Origin: MedAcidi-G1 sp002713545
GTDB lineage: Bacteria; Actinomycetota; Acidimicrobiia; Acidimicrobiales; MedAcidi-G1
Assembly (NCBI GenBank): GCA_964013895.1
Contig: CAXGYF010000042.1
Span: 1-10,940 of the forward strand
Length of the DNA stretch: 10,940 nt
Reading direction: 5' to 3'
The notes below the pieces were generated by a model. It saw only the letters and a list, made by a program, of their open reading frames with translations. It was not told the origin of the DNA and made no database searches. The position numbers were made by a program, and so were the translations under genes. Of this stretch, positions 1 to 7,344 are shown in pieces (positions within the stretch are counted from its first letter, which is position 1; every line of letters begins with the position of its first letter).

Positions 1-1377
1 GGAAAGAAAATTATTTTTGGCGCAGTTGGAATTGTTTCAGCAATCTTTTTATCCGCACCGCCGGCATTCGCTCAAGAACTAATGCCTTCTGAAGTCAATA
101 GCATGTTGCTAACTAGCCTTTGGCTGCTAGTAGCAGGATGCCTCGTATTTTTGATGCAAGCTGGTTTCGCTTTCGTTGAAGCCGGTTTAACCCGGGCAAA
201 GAACCTTGGGAATATCATGGCAAAAAATCTTGCGGACATGTCTGTAGGAGCACTGGCTTTTTGGGCGGTCGGATGGGGGTTCGCATTCGGAACCGATAAG
301 GGCAGTCTTATAGGCGGAGATGCTTTCTTTCTCTCCGGCATGCCAGAGTTTTTCACTGGAGGAGAAGTTGACGTTCTATCCACTCCAACTTTCTTCTTTT
401 TTCAAGTTGTTTTCGCAGCAACCGCTGTAACTATTGCTTCCGGCGCAATGGCAGAAAGAACAAAGTTTTCTGCTTATCTAATTTTTGCCGCAGTAATGTC
501 AGGATTCATATACCCAGTTGCGGTTCACAGTTTCTGGCACGGTGATGGAATTCTTTCAGATTTAAAAATAGGTGATGCGCGATTCAGCGATTTTGCTGGT
601 TCAACAATTGTTCATAGTGCCGGCGGATGGGCAGCACTTATGGGAGCAATTTTCCTTGGGCCAAGATTAGGAAAATTTGATTCTAAAGGAAAACCTAGAG
701 CTTTACCGGGACACAACATCGGTTTTGCAGTAATTGGAGTATTCATTTTATGGTTTGGATGGTTTGGCTTCAATGCTGGGTCCGAACTGGCGATGGATGA
801 TTGGGTAGCTCACTGCATAATGACCACTCTTCTAGCCGCATCAGCTGGAGTTGTAGGTGCCGGTTCAACAATTTGGTTGAAAACCGGAAAGCTTGATGTG
901 GGCATGGCAGCAAATGGAGCATTAGCAGGTCTTGTTTCCATTACAGCAGGAACAGGAGCTATGAATTTTCTTGGTGCTGTAATTTCTGGCCTTATCGGTG
1001 GAGTGATTGTTGTTTACTCAATTATTTGGATTGAGAAAAAAGGAATCGATGACCCAGTTGGTGCTATTTCTGTGCACGGAATTTGTGGAGTCTGGGGAAC
1101 ACTGGCAGTTGGTCTTTTCGCACGCCATGATGATGCATTTTTAGGCAGAGAAAATGCGGGGCTTTTTTACGGTGGCGGATTAGAACAACTTTTAGTCCAG
1201 TTTCTAGGAGCTTTGATTATCGCAGTTTGGGTTCTAGGAGCATCAGGTATTTTGTTCAAATTGATGAAATCAACAGTCGGGTTAAGAGTCAGTGAAGAAG
1301 AAGAAAGAATTGGTTTAGATATCGCAGAACATGGATCTCCCGGTATCGCACCTGAACCAAAGTTCTTAGTTGAATAA
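1..1377 (+). CDS. amt: Ammonium transporter (Amt/MEP/Rh family), 5' end outside the window
   Basis: Trimeric inner-membrane channel that takes up ammonium. The reading frame is open from base 1, so the first ATG in view (82) is not the true start. Bases 1-72 encode a basic then hydrophobic stretch ending in Ala-Phe-Ala before Gln-Glu, which reads as a signal peptide cleaved near base 72, as in many bacterial Amt proteins. Family hallmarks follow: an ASGAMAERTKF-type segment (about 436-468), the first pore His in VHSAGGWAAL (codon 613-615), the second pore His in HGICGVWG (codon 1075-1077), and the regulatory C-terminal tail GLRVSEEEERIGLDIAEHG. About 11 membrane helices are expected. In many bacteria a PII gene (glnK) lies beside amt; none follows here, because a terminator comes immediately after the stop. 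It could lie upstream. The family is certain; transport kinetics cannot be read from sequence. Confidence 0.96.
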   Translation, partial: GKKIIFGAVGIVSAIFLSAPPAFAQELMPSEVNSMLLTSLWLLVAGCLVFLMQAGFAFVEAGLTRAKNLGNIMAKNLADMSVGALAFWAVGWGFAFGTDKGSLIGGDAFFLSGMPEFFTGGEVDVLSTPTFFFFQVVFAATAVTIASGAMAERTKFSAYLIFAAVMSGFIYPVAVHSFWHGDGILSDLKIGDARFSDFAGSTIVHSAGGWAALMGAIFLGPRLGKFDSKGKPRALPGHNIGFAVIGVFILWFGWFGFNAGSELAMDDWVAHCIMTTLLAASAGVVGAGSTIWLKTGKLDVGMAANGALAGLVSITAGTGAMNFLGAVISGLIGGVIVVYSIIWIEKKGIDDPVGAISVHGICGVWGTLAVGLFARHDDAFLGRENAGLFYGGGLEQLLVQFLGALIIAVWVLGASGILFKLMKSTVGLRVSEEEERIGLDIAEHGSPGIAPEPKFLVE

Positions 1378-1392
1378 GCCGGAAATTGATTT

Positions 1393-1458
1393 GTAGGGCG
1401 TTAGTGGAATCGATAAGTGACCCCCTTAATAGTGATTCCACTGACGACCTACTTTTTT
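1393..1458 (+). terminator. Rho-independent terminator after amt
   Basis: Left arm 1393-1411 pairs with right arm 1434-1452: 17 Watson-Crick pairs, one G-U and one mismatch over 19 positions, with a 22-base loop. A run of six T (1453-1458) follows. It lies 15 bases after the amt stop and is oriented to end that transcript. On the other strand the arm is followed by a mixed A/T sequence with no clean T run, so it is probably weaker for the convergent gene at 1495. Confidence 0.88.
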
Positions 1459-1494
1459 CAAGCTTCACCAGTCGCATGCTGTGGGCAATGTAGT

Positions 1495-1872
1495 TTAATT
1501 TTTTGTAAGAGAGACTTTCCTGCACCTGTCAAACTCGGAACTTTCAATAAGACTAACTCCCGTAAGCGTGGGTACTTTTTTAGAAAGATGATCCCACAAG
1601 TTTCTTGTTATTTCTTCAACAGTAGGTTCTTTCATCCATATCAATGGCTTGTACCCCTTCCAAATTCCAACATCTTTTTTAGTTAGATAATGTCCCGACC
1701 AAGGTTCCACTGCATTAGTAAGAATCTTTTCTAGATCATCTGCTGGAAAAACTTTTTTGCTGTCCAGTGGGCCTTCTAAAGTTGCCTCTACCGTCCAAGC
1801 ATGCGTATGAATTAAATTATCTACTCTGTGACCCCACCGGGCATGAATAGACGCTGTAATCGTAAGTTTCAT
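1495..1872 (-). CDS. QueD/6-pyruvoyl-tetrahydropterin synthase-like protein, catalytic residues altered
   Basis: A 125-residue protein of the length and layout of the T-fold family that includes QueD (6-carboxy-tetrahydropterin synthase) and PTPS. The three zinc-ligand positions appear kept: H10, then H22 and H24 in a HTHAWTVEATLEG segment that replaces the usual HGHxYxVxVxLEG. PTVEEITRNLW (about 83-93) matches the family's PTAENIAxxLW helix, and E110 sits where the substrate-binding Glu lies. Two catalytic positions differ: the Cys four residues before the first His of HxH is Asp18, and the Asp of the Asp-His dyad is Gly60, while His61 remains. The fold is fairly secure, but normal QueD chemistry is doubtful. 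No other queuosine gene is nearby. Start ATG at 1872 has an AGGGGGAA ribosome site just upstream. It is divergent from the SDR gene. Confidence 0.72.
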   Translation of the reverse strand: MKLTITASIHARWGHRVDNLIHTHAWTVEATLEGPLDSKKVFPADDLEKILTNAVEPWSGHYLTKKDVGIWKGYKPLIWMKEPTVEEITRNLWDHLSKKVPTLTGVSLIESSEFDRCRKVSLTKN

Positions 1873-1877
1873 CTAAA

Positions 1878-1887
1878 TTCCCCCTAA
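1878..1887 (-). promoter_or_regulatory. Ribosome binding site, TTAGGGGGAA
   Basis: On the minus strand TTAGGGGGAA ends five bases before the ATG at 1872. The G-rich core is a Shine-Dalgarno variant. The identical ten bases precede the hpf-like gene at 7707. Confidence 0.55.
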
Positions 1888-1901
1888 TGAATTAGACATA
1901 A

Positions 1902-1931
1902 TTGATTTTTAGCTCTTTTGTAAAGAATAAT
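1902..1931 (+). promoter_or_regulatory. Candidate sigma-70-type promoter for the SDR gene
   Basis: TTGATT (1902-1907, first four bases match TTGACA) and AATAAT (1926-1931, five of six match TATAAT) are 18 bases apart. Transcription would begin near 1938 and leave a leader of about 87 bases before the SDR start. This position argues against translating from the in-frame ATG at 1902. It was matched by eye only, in AT-rich sequence where chance matches are common. Confidence 0.35.
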
Positions 1932-2024
1932 CAAAAGTATTCATGTGTAGTCTCATCCGACAGGAAGTATCTCTGCGTTCCGCGCGAGAGTATTAACTAT
2001 GAAAATATTTATTTATGGGGTCGA

Positions 2025-2795
2025 ATGATGGACTTGCAGTTAAATGGAAAAAAGGCTTTAGTTTCTGCAGGACATAAGGGAGTTGGTAGTTATATTTCGC
2101 AACGACTCCTAGAAGAAGGAGCGTCTGTTGCGATATGTTGTCGTGAACAAGAGGATTTGAATACAGCGCTTGACCAGTTCAATAAAGTCGGAAGTGCAAT
2201 AGGAAGTATCTGTGATTTTTCTGATTCATCGGCTGTCAAACAATGGACCGAAGATTCTGCAAGTCAGTTGGGGGGAATCGATATTTGCATTGGAAACGCA
2301 AGTGCAAGTGGACAACACGGCACAGGAACTGAACCATGGATTCGTAGTTTTGAAGTCGATATTTTAGGTAATGCTATTTTTTATGAATCAGCTAAACCTT
2401 TTTTGCTCGAATCTGAAAGTGCATCAATAGTTCAAATAGCAACAATTACAGCGATCGAACACCATGATGTTCCCATAAGTCCCAGTTATGGTGCTTCGAA
2501 AGCAGCGACTATAAACATGATCGCGCAACTTGCACAACGATGGGGTGGGGAAGGAATCAGAGCAAACACCATTAGCCCAGGCCCAATATTTATCAAAGAC
2601 CACCGTTGGGACGACATCAAATCTAGACACCCTGAAATCTATGAACGTGATGTTGCCATGCACCCTCTGAAGCGCATGGGAACAGGAGACGAGATAGCGG
2701 ATGTAGTCGCTTTCTTAGCCTCACCTCGTTCAAGTTGGGTAAACGGAGCGAATCTTGTAGTTGATGGCGGATACACCAAGCAAGTCGGTTTTTAA
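2025..2795 (+). CDS. SDR family oxidoreductase
   Basis: A 256-residue classical short-chain dehydrogenase/reductase, the usual length. The Rossmann dinucleotide loop is SAGHKGVG (14-21), against the normal TGxxxGIG. Arg40 after the second strand suggests NADP(H) preference. The active-site Tyr155 and Lys159 are present in PSYGASKAA, and the C-terminus carries the typical FLASPRSSWVNGANLVVDGG block. Oddities: the Ser normally 13 residues before Tyr is Thr142, the helix-4 Asn is Asp112 (VDILGN), and the NAG motif reads NAS. The frame is open back to 1902, but residues encoded there resemble no SDR N-terminus; the ATG pair at 2025/2028 gives the canonical start. It is a single gene, divergent from the QueD-like gene and convergent with the DUF2061 gene after 10 bases. 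The substrate is unknown; a 3-oxoacyl, alcohol or dienoyl-CoA substrate are all possible. Confidence 0.88.
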   Translation: MMDLQLNGKKALVSAGHKGVGSYISQRLLEEGASVAICCREQEDLNTALDQFNKVGSAIGSICDFSDSSAVKQWTEDSASQLGGIDICIGNASASGQHGTGTEPWIRSFEVDILGNAIFYESAKPFLLESESASIVQIATITAIEHHDVPISPSYGASKAATINMIAQLAQRWGGEGIRANTISPGPIFIKDHRWDDIKSRHPEIYERDVAMHPLKRMGTGDEIADVVAFLASPRSSWVNGANLVVDGGYTKQVGF

Positions 2796-2805
2796 GAAAT
2801 AGTAA

Positions 2806-3381
2806 TTAGTTTTCAGTCTTAGTTGCATCCGACGGGTCAGGTGTTCCGGAGATAATTCCCCAACTAACACGCGCCCAGAAGCGTTCATGGAAGAAATAGA
2901 GAATTAATTTTGTGATGATCTCGAAACCGCCTATTGAAATCGCTGTCGCAAGATTGCCCGTAAAAAGCAACCCAAGCAGCATTGTGTCAGCGCTTGCCAG
3001 AACGCGCCATGTTGTTGTTTTAGTGGCCGTGCGACGTAGGCCACCTCGGTAATTTCCCTCTTCATCTAAAGCGCGATCCCATCGCACCCGTGACCACAAA
3101 CGTTCGTGCATATAGTAGAGAAGCATTTTGGTTGCGACTTCAGTTAAGGCAATAGAAAGTGCAGTTTTCATTTTGTCAGTTCCGCTTGCTTCCTCAAGAC
3201 CAAAAAATGAGCCGAGGAAACTAAGGATTACGAAAGACAGGAGCAGGGTGTCTAATGTTCCCACTACCCGCCAAGAAACTGCTTTAGCGATTGAACGTGC
3301 CGGTTTGATTTCAGGAGGATTAGGGGGGTCTAAACGTGGATCTTCAGGTCCAAATATCGGGTTCTCGGGATGCTCTTTCAT
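2806..3381 (-). CDS. Membrane protein with two DUF2061 domains
   Basis: A 191-residue protein made of two repeats of the small DUF2061 membrane domain. Repeat 1 (about 29-97) begins SIAKAVSWRVVGTLDTLLLSF and ends TKMLLYYMHERLWSRV. Repeat 2 (about 116-172) begins TATKTTTWRVLASADTMLLG and ends ITKLILYFFHERFWARV. Each has two hydrophobic helices, giving about four in all, joined by a charged linker. The N-terminal 25 residues are proline-rich and the C-terminal tail is polar. DUF2061 proteins often carry one copy; the tandem form implies internal duplication. Function is not established. It converges with the SDR gene and is divergent from the kinase operon. ATG at 3381 is the only start that includes the whole first repeat with its leader. 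Confidence 0.88.
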   Translation of the reverse strand: MKEHPENPIFGPEDPRLDPPNPPEIKPARSIAKAVSWRVVGTLDTLLLSFVILSFLGSFFGLEEASGTDKMKTALSIALTEVATKMLLYYMHERLWSRVRWDRALDEEGNYRGGLRRTATKTTTWRVLASADTMLLGLLFTGNLATAISIGGFEIITKLILYFFHERFWARVSWGIISGTPDPSDATKTEN

Positions 3382-3543
3382 CTTAATCTTTCAAAAGTTT
3401 AACTCAGCTAAAGCAGAGGTGCTCGACTGTCTCGTGAGATGAGGTGATTATTTATTAGCTTGAGTCTGAAGGCAATTCTGACCACTACTGCAGCGCAGCG
3501 TTAGTTATGAAATAATAATTTGATAGAAGGATTAGGTAACTAA

Positions 3544-4575
3544 ATGAGCATGCTTGACGTAGAGAAAATGCCATCAAAGATAGAAGGTTGGCTAAGCAGC
3601 AATGTAGAAAATGCAAATGTGGACTCTTACACAATAATGACAGGTGGTTTCAGTAGGGTCATGGCGCGTGTTGAACTGACTTGGTCCTCTGGCAAATCTG
3701 AAACTTTCATTCTCCGAGGAGACCCACCTCCAGAAATTGCCACTATGGAAAGCGATCGAGATGCGGAATGGGAGTTGCTTTCAACTTTGTCCACTATTGA
3801 TGGTATATCTACGCCTGCTGCACGTTGGTATGAGGAAAACACCTCAATTTTTGGAACCAAAGCTATTTTCATTGACTTTGTTGAAGGCGGCTCACTACAG
3901 TCTGCTTTTGATAATGGTTTAAATGAAGAGGAAGCATTAGAGCCATTTATTGACCTTATGGCATCAGTTAAATTTGTTCCTTTAGAAAAACTTCCTTCTT
4001 CTATGTTCCGACCGGATTCTTGGGAAAATCATATGGACAACCTCATCGATCGATGGGTGCACGTAGCCGATTCCCACATTGAATCTGTTCCGTTTGTAAG
4101 ACATATTGCTGCGTGGTTGTCGAAACGCAAGCCTGCCCCGCTTCCACTCGGACTTGTGCACGGCGATTTCCAGCAAGCGAACATTATTGCTGCTAACGAA
4201 GGTTGGCAATTAATTGATTGGGAGTTTTCTCGAATCGGAGACCCAAGAGAAGATCTAGGTTATTACGCAGCATACGCAAGTTCCGTTCCACCTTCTTTAA
4301 TAGACTCGAATCCTGAAAAATTTTTAGACTGCTATAGGCAAAAAACTGGTCTCGGCGAGGAAGTTATTAACCCAATAACGCTTGGCTACTTCACGGTTCT
4401 TTCGACAATCGGAACGATCGGACCTCTTTATACAGCACTAACAGAAATGTCTCTTGGGAAAAGACACGGGATTCCGGTTGCTTACAATTCTCAGCTCATT
4501 CCTGTAGGTAATAGAAATTTTATAAATGCTATAGAGCAATTAGAAGCTGCACTAGAAACTCTGGAAGGAGGCTAA
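3544..4575 (+). CDS. APH-fold phosphotransferase (LvaA / ACAD10-ACAD11 kinase-like)
   Basis: A 343-residue soluble kinase of the aminoglycoside phosphotransferase/choline kinase fold. The N-lobe has the glycine-containing loop GGFSRVMARVEL and a strand FILRGDPPP, in which Arg takes the place of the usual Lys, as is common in the ACAD10/11-related branch. The catalytic loop HGDFQQAN (206-213) supplies D208 and N213, and DWE (225-227) is the metal-binding motif, followed by the family's typical GDPREDLGYY. It is the first gene of a four-gene operon. The next gene starts on the base after its stop, so the two are almost surely translated together. Characterised relatives (LvaA; human ACAD10/11) phosphorylate 4-hydroxyacyl substrates, so a hydroxy-acid or its CoA ester is a reasonable guess, while an antibiotic substrate is not favoured. 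AGAAGG (3525-3530) lies 13 bases before the ATG, and TAA precedes it in frame. Confidence 0.85.
   Translation: MSMLDVEKMPSKIEGWLSSNVENANVDSYTIMTGGFSRVMARVELTWSSGKSETFILRGDPPPEIATMESDRDAEWELLSTLSTIDGISTPAARWYEENTSIFGTKAIFIDFVEGGSLQSAFDNGLNEEEALEPFIDLMASVKFVPLEKLPSSMFRPDSWENHMDNLIDRWVHVADSHIESVPFVRHIAAWLSKRKPAPLPLGLVHGDFQQANIIAANEGWQLIDWEFSRIGDPREDLGYYAAYASSVPPSLIDSNPEKFLDCYRQKTGLGEEVINPITLGYFTVLSTIGTIGPLYTALTEMSLGKRHGIPVAYNSQLIPVGNRNFINAIEQLEAALETLEGG
4565..4571 (+). promoter_or_regulatory. Ribosome binding site AAGGAGG for the GTG start at 4576
   Basis: A full-consensus Shine-Dalgarno sequence inside the last codons of the upstream kinase gene, four bases before GTG at 4576. It fixes that GTG as the start and indicates translational coupling. 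Confidence 0.85.
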
Positions 4576-5037
4576 GTGCAATCTAAACCTACAACCGAAC
4601 AGATTTTGAATGACTTAGCGCGAGAAGTAAAAGAGAGTTTTTTGCCTACAGTCTCTGACCCCACTCAAAAAGTTAATTTCGAAATGATGGAACAACTTTT
4701 ACGAGCATGCGCAAAAAGATCCGCTCATGAAATCGCCTGGATGAAAACCGAGGCCGATGAGATTGAAAAACTAACTATTGAGATATTGGAAAGTCAAAAC
4801 CAGCCTCAGTTGAGTGAGACCTTAGAAAAGTATCAGACACAAAAAAATGAAAGTCTTCACCTTGTGGATCAGGTCGAAAATTATAATCTTGCAGGAAAAT
4901 TATTGGAAGAACTTATCGTCACAGTTTTTGATATTGAAAACAAAAATTTTTCAACCCGGTTAAATGAATTGATCAGATTGCGCGGTGATCACGAAAATGA
5001 ACTTATCAACGATTTTTATTTCCCCGGCCGTTCATAA
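4576..5037 (+). CDS. Small helical protein, possible DUF6285-like partner of the upstream kinase
   Basis: A 153-residue soluble protein with no signal peptide or membrane helix, apparently almost all alpha-helical, with charged Glu/Lys-rich stretches (about 55-120). The N-terminal part, PTTEQILNDLAREVKESFLP followed by a helix containing LLRACAKRSAHEIAWM, resembles the start of small DUF6285-type proteins. Those typically sit beside APH-type phosphotransferases and acyl-CoA dehydrogenases in actinobacteria and proteobacteria. The position and size match LvaB, the small protein needed with LvaA in the Pseudomonas levulinate operon. The family match is by eye and weak; the C-terminal 60 residues look extra. 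The strong link is genetic: GTG directly follows the kinase stop, with a perfect ribosome site. I infer an obligate partner or subunit of the kinase. Confidence 0.6.
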   Translation: MQSKPTTEQILNDLAREVKESFLPTVSDPTQKVNFEMMEQLLRACAKRSAHEIAWMKTEADEIEKLTIEILESQNQPQLSETLEKYQTQKNESLHLVDQVENYNLAGKLLEELIVTVFDIENKNFSTRLNELIRLRGDHENELINDFYFPGRS

Positions 5038-5045
5038 AAATCACA

Positions 5046-6203
5046 GTGGAAAAGACTGAAATAAGTGATGTAATCATAGTAGGCGCTGGAATCATCGGGC
5101 TGGCGATTGCACATTCAATTTCACAACACGGGAAAAATGTCCAAATTATTGAGCGTTCTAAACCCGGATCGGGAGAGTCGACTAAAACCGGTGGTGGAAT
5201 TCGTTTAGTGCACGGATCTGAAATGAATATTCAACTGAGTCAACTTAGTTTTGACACTTGGCTGCATTTCAAAAAGCATTTCAAAATTGATCCTTATTAC
5301 CGAGAAACAGGGCATCTTTTTTTGTCGTCAAAAAATACAAACTCTTTTTTAACCCAAGTAGACCTGCTTAAGAAGATGGACATTGATTCTGACGTATTAA
5401 CAAAAAGTCAAATAAGTTCATGCTGGCCCCAACTATCAGAGATGAATTTCTCCAAAGGTATTTATTGCGAGAAGGGTGGTTATTTAGATCAGCATCGTGT
5501 GTTGAGGGGATACGTAGAAACCGTTACATCGAACGGAGTTAAAATTGAGGCGGACACCGGAGTTTACGGAATCATAAAAGATAAAAATAGAATAATTGGA
5601 GTCGAAACAACATCCGGTGATTATCGCGCAGATTGGATTATAAATGCAGCTGGTCCTCAAGCAGGAAAAATCGCCGCTTTGGCAGGACTTGAAATTCCAT
5701 TCATCTCGCGACGTCATGAACTATTGATTTTAGAAGCGTCGGCTGCTGTTCCAGAAGAAATTCCATGGCTTATTGACGTGGACAGACAAGTTCATATGCG
5801 TCCGGATGGTTCAGGACGCGCTCTTGTGGGAGGATTTTTAGGTCATGATGAACCAGTGGATCCTGACACTTCCAGTCCTGGCTTATCGGAAGAATGGTCA
5901 AAAAACGTTCGATTGGAAGCTTCTGAGTCTTTTCGTGTGACTGACCCTGAAAGTAAAGTTATGCAAGGATGGAGTGGCCTGTATCCAGGGACCATCGACT
6001 ATATGCCAGTTATAGACGAGCCGTTACCCGGATTCGTAACCGCAGCTGGTTTCTCTGGAACTGGTCTTATGCATGCACCGGCAGTCGGAGAAATAGTCGC
6101 TGGGCTGGTTGTGTCTGATATGAGAGAAATTGTGGATATTACTTCTCTCGCTTCAACTCGATTCACTCACGGTTCAAAAGTATTAGAGTCCACAGGCTTT
6201 TAG
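5046..6203 (+). CDS. FAD-dependent oxidoreductase, DAO / sarcosine oxidase beta-like
   Basis: A 385-residue flavoenzyme of the D-amino-acid oxidase family (DAO/GlpD fold), which oxidises amines, N-methyl amino acids or 2-hydroxy acids. The N-terminal FAD loop is VIIVGAGIIGLAIAHSI (about 9-25), followed by the acidic ribose-binding end of strand 2 (IIERSKPGSG) and GESTKTGGGIR. A second FAD contact is INAAGPQAGKIAAL, and the C-terminal signature is AAGFSGTGLMHAPAVGEIVAG. Length and the FSGTG block favour the SoxB/glycine-oxidase branch over GlpD. No other sarcosine oxidase subunit (SoxA, SoxD, SoxG) is adjacent, so it probably acts alone. GTG at 5046 lies 8 bases after the previous stop with no clear ribosome site; starting there leaves the usual short run before the FAD loop. 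The substrate is unknown. Confidence 0.85.
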   Translation: MEKTEISDVIIVGAGIIGLAIAHSISQHGKNVQIIERSKPGSGESTKTGGGIRLVHGSEMNIQLSQLSFDTWLHFKKHFKIDPYYRETGHLFLSSKNTNSFLTQVDLLKKMDIDSDVLTKSQISSCWPQLSEMNFSKGIYCEKGGYLDQHRVLRGYVETVTSNGVKIEADTGVYGIIKDKNRIIGVETTSGDYRADWIINAAGPQAGKIAALAGLEIPFISRRHELLILEASAAVPEEIPWLIDVDRQVHMRPDGSGRALVGGFLGHDEPVDPDTSSPGLSEEWSKNVRLEASESFRVTDPESKVMQGWSGLYPGTIDYMPVIDEPLPGFVTAAGFSGTGLMHAPAVGEIVAGLVVSDMREIVDITSLASTRFTHGSKVLESTGF

Positions 6204-6233
6204 AGTTCTAATGCAGTGTGGCAGAATACATTT

Positions 6234-7325
6234 ATGAGTTTTCCAGTAACGCCAGAAGATCTGAACAAGGAATGGCTGAACCAGATATTAGATGAAAGCG
6301 GATCTTTGTCAGAGGGGGAGAAGGTAGAAAGTTTTTCATTTGAAAATATCAGTGAAGGAGTCGGTCTTTTAGGAATAGTGGTTCGCGTTTACTTGACTTA
6401 TAACAAAACTAGTAAAGCGCCTGATTCTTTAGTGGTCAAGTTTGCCACTGACGCAGTAGAAAATCGCGAACTCGCCAACACAATGAATCTTTATGAACGG
6501 GAGGTTATTTTCTTCAATGAAATAGCTCAAGGTTTAGATATTCCCATCCCGAAGTGTTATTACGCTGCTATGGATTTCGACTCTGGTAGTGACGTAATCG
6601 TGCTCGAAGATCTTTTTGAATACTCTTTGGGTGATCAAATAGGCGGCATAACAGGAGAGCAAGCATTAATGGTTGTGGATGTCGTAGCACCTTTACACGC
6701 AAAATATTGGGGTAAAGCGGAAGAAACTTTTCCAAAGATGCAAAGAATTGACTCCGATGATTTTATTAAGCGTTCAGTTGCTTCTTTTTATATTTCTTGG
6801 GAGACAGCTTTAGAACGTTTCCCTGATTTTTTCCCAGATGAACTTAAGGCAGCTTTACCGGCCTATGTGAACGGGATGGAAGACATTTACCGTGAGATGG
6901 GGAACCGAACTAAAACAGTTATCCATGGAGATGTAAGAATGGACAATGCTTTATTCGGAAATAAAGTTCCCGGGTTGCTACCAGTGGTTCTAATCGACTG
7001 GCAAAATATTATGATCTCCAACCCCCTATACGACATTGGTTGGATGATGTTTACAAGTCTTCCAGTAGAAACTCGGCGTAAGTGTGAAAAAGACGTACTC
7101 AAGCATTACGTTGAAAAGTTAGAAGCAGAAGGCGTTCAAAATTATTCAATAGAACAATGCGAAAAAGATTACGACGTGGCTCTGCTTTTTATTCTTCATT
7201 TCACGATACTGATCGCAGGTTTGTTTGATGTCAGTACACAAGAAAAAAAGCGTCTAGCGGAAACAGGACTCGAGCGGTCAATAGCGGCTTTCTTTGATCG
7301 AGATTGTCTAAAGCTAATTCCTTAA
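6234..7325 (+). CDS. Second phosphotransferase, EcKL/CHK-type kinase
   Basis: A 363-residue kinase of the ecdysteroid-kinase-like/CHK branch of the APH fold, distinct from the kinase at 3544. It shows the strand SLVVKFA with the ATP-binding Lys, then the helix ANTMNLYEREVIFFNEIA with its paired Glu, the hinge VIVLEDLFEYSLGDQ, the catalytic loop HGDVRMDN (231-238; D233, N238) and DWQ (255-257; D255). ISNPLYDIGWMM is typical of the branch. Last gene of the operon. An upstream in-frame GTG at 6216 would add six residues; ATG at 6234 gives the usual N-terminus PVTPEDLNKEWLNQIL and is preferred, although neither start has a good ribosome site. Bacterial members are often annotated as hydroxy-compound or sugar kinases without proof. 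The substrate is unknown. Confidence 0.85.
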   Translation: MSFPVTPEDLNKEWLNQILDESGSLSEGEKVESFSFENISEGVGLLGIVVRVYLTYNKTSKAPDSLVVKFATDAVENRELANTMNLYEREVIFFNEIAQGLDIPIPKCYYAAMDFDSGSDVIVLEDLFEYSLGDQIGGITGEQALMVVDVVAPLHAKYWGKAEETFPKMQRIDSDDFIKRSVASFYISWETALERFPDFFPDELKAALPAYVNGMEDIYREMGNRTKTVIHGDVRMDNALFGNKVPGLLPVVLIDWQNIMISNPLYDIGWMMFTSLPVETRRKCEKDVLKHYVEKLEAEGVQNYSIEQCEKDYDVALLFILHFTILIAGLFDVSTQEKKRLAETGLERSIAAFFDRDCLKLIP

Positions 7326-7344
7326 CTTTTATTATGGAGACCCT

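Noticed and set aside
1417..1686. Plus-strand open frame of 89 codons
   Set aside because: It is antisense to the QueD-like gene and begins inside the amt terminator; it has no ribosome site or recognisable motif.
1902..2024. N-terminal extension of the SDR frame back to ATG 1902
   Set aside because: The added 41 residues match no SDR N-terminus, and the ATG overlaps the best promoter candidate. The start at 2025 gives the standard SDR beginning.
3128..3442. Plus-strand frame opposite the DUF2061 gene
   Set aside because: It is a shadow of the tandem DUF2061 coding sequence, which carries the recognisable motifs on the minus strand.
3544..4575. Aminoglycoside resistance kinase
   Set aside because: It has the APH fold, but the Arg in the ATP-binding strand, the operon partners and the GDPREDLGYY block place it nearer the LvaA/ACAD10-11 branch.
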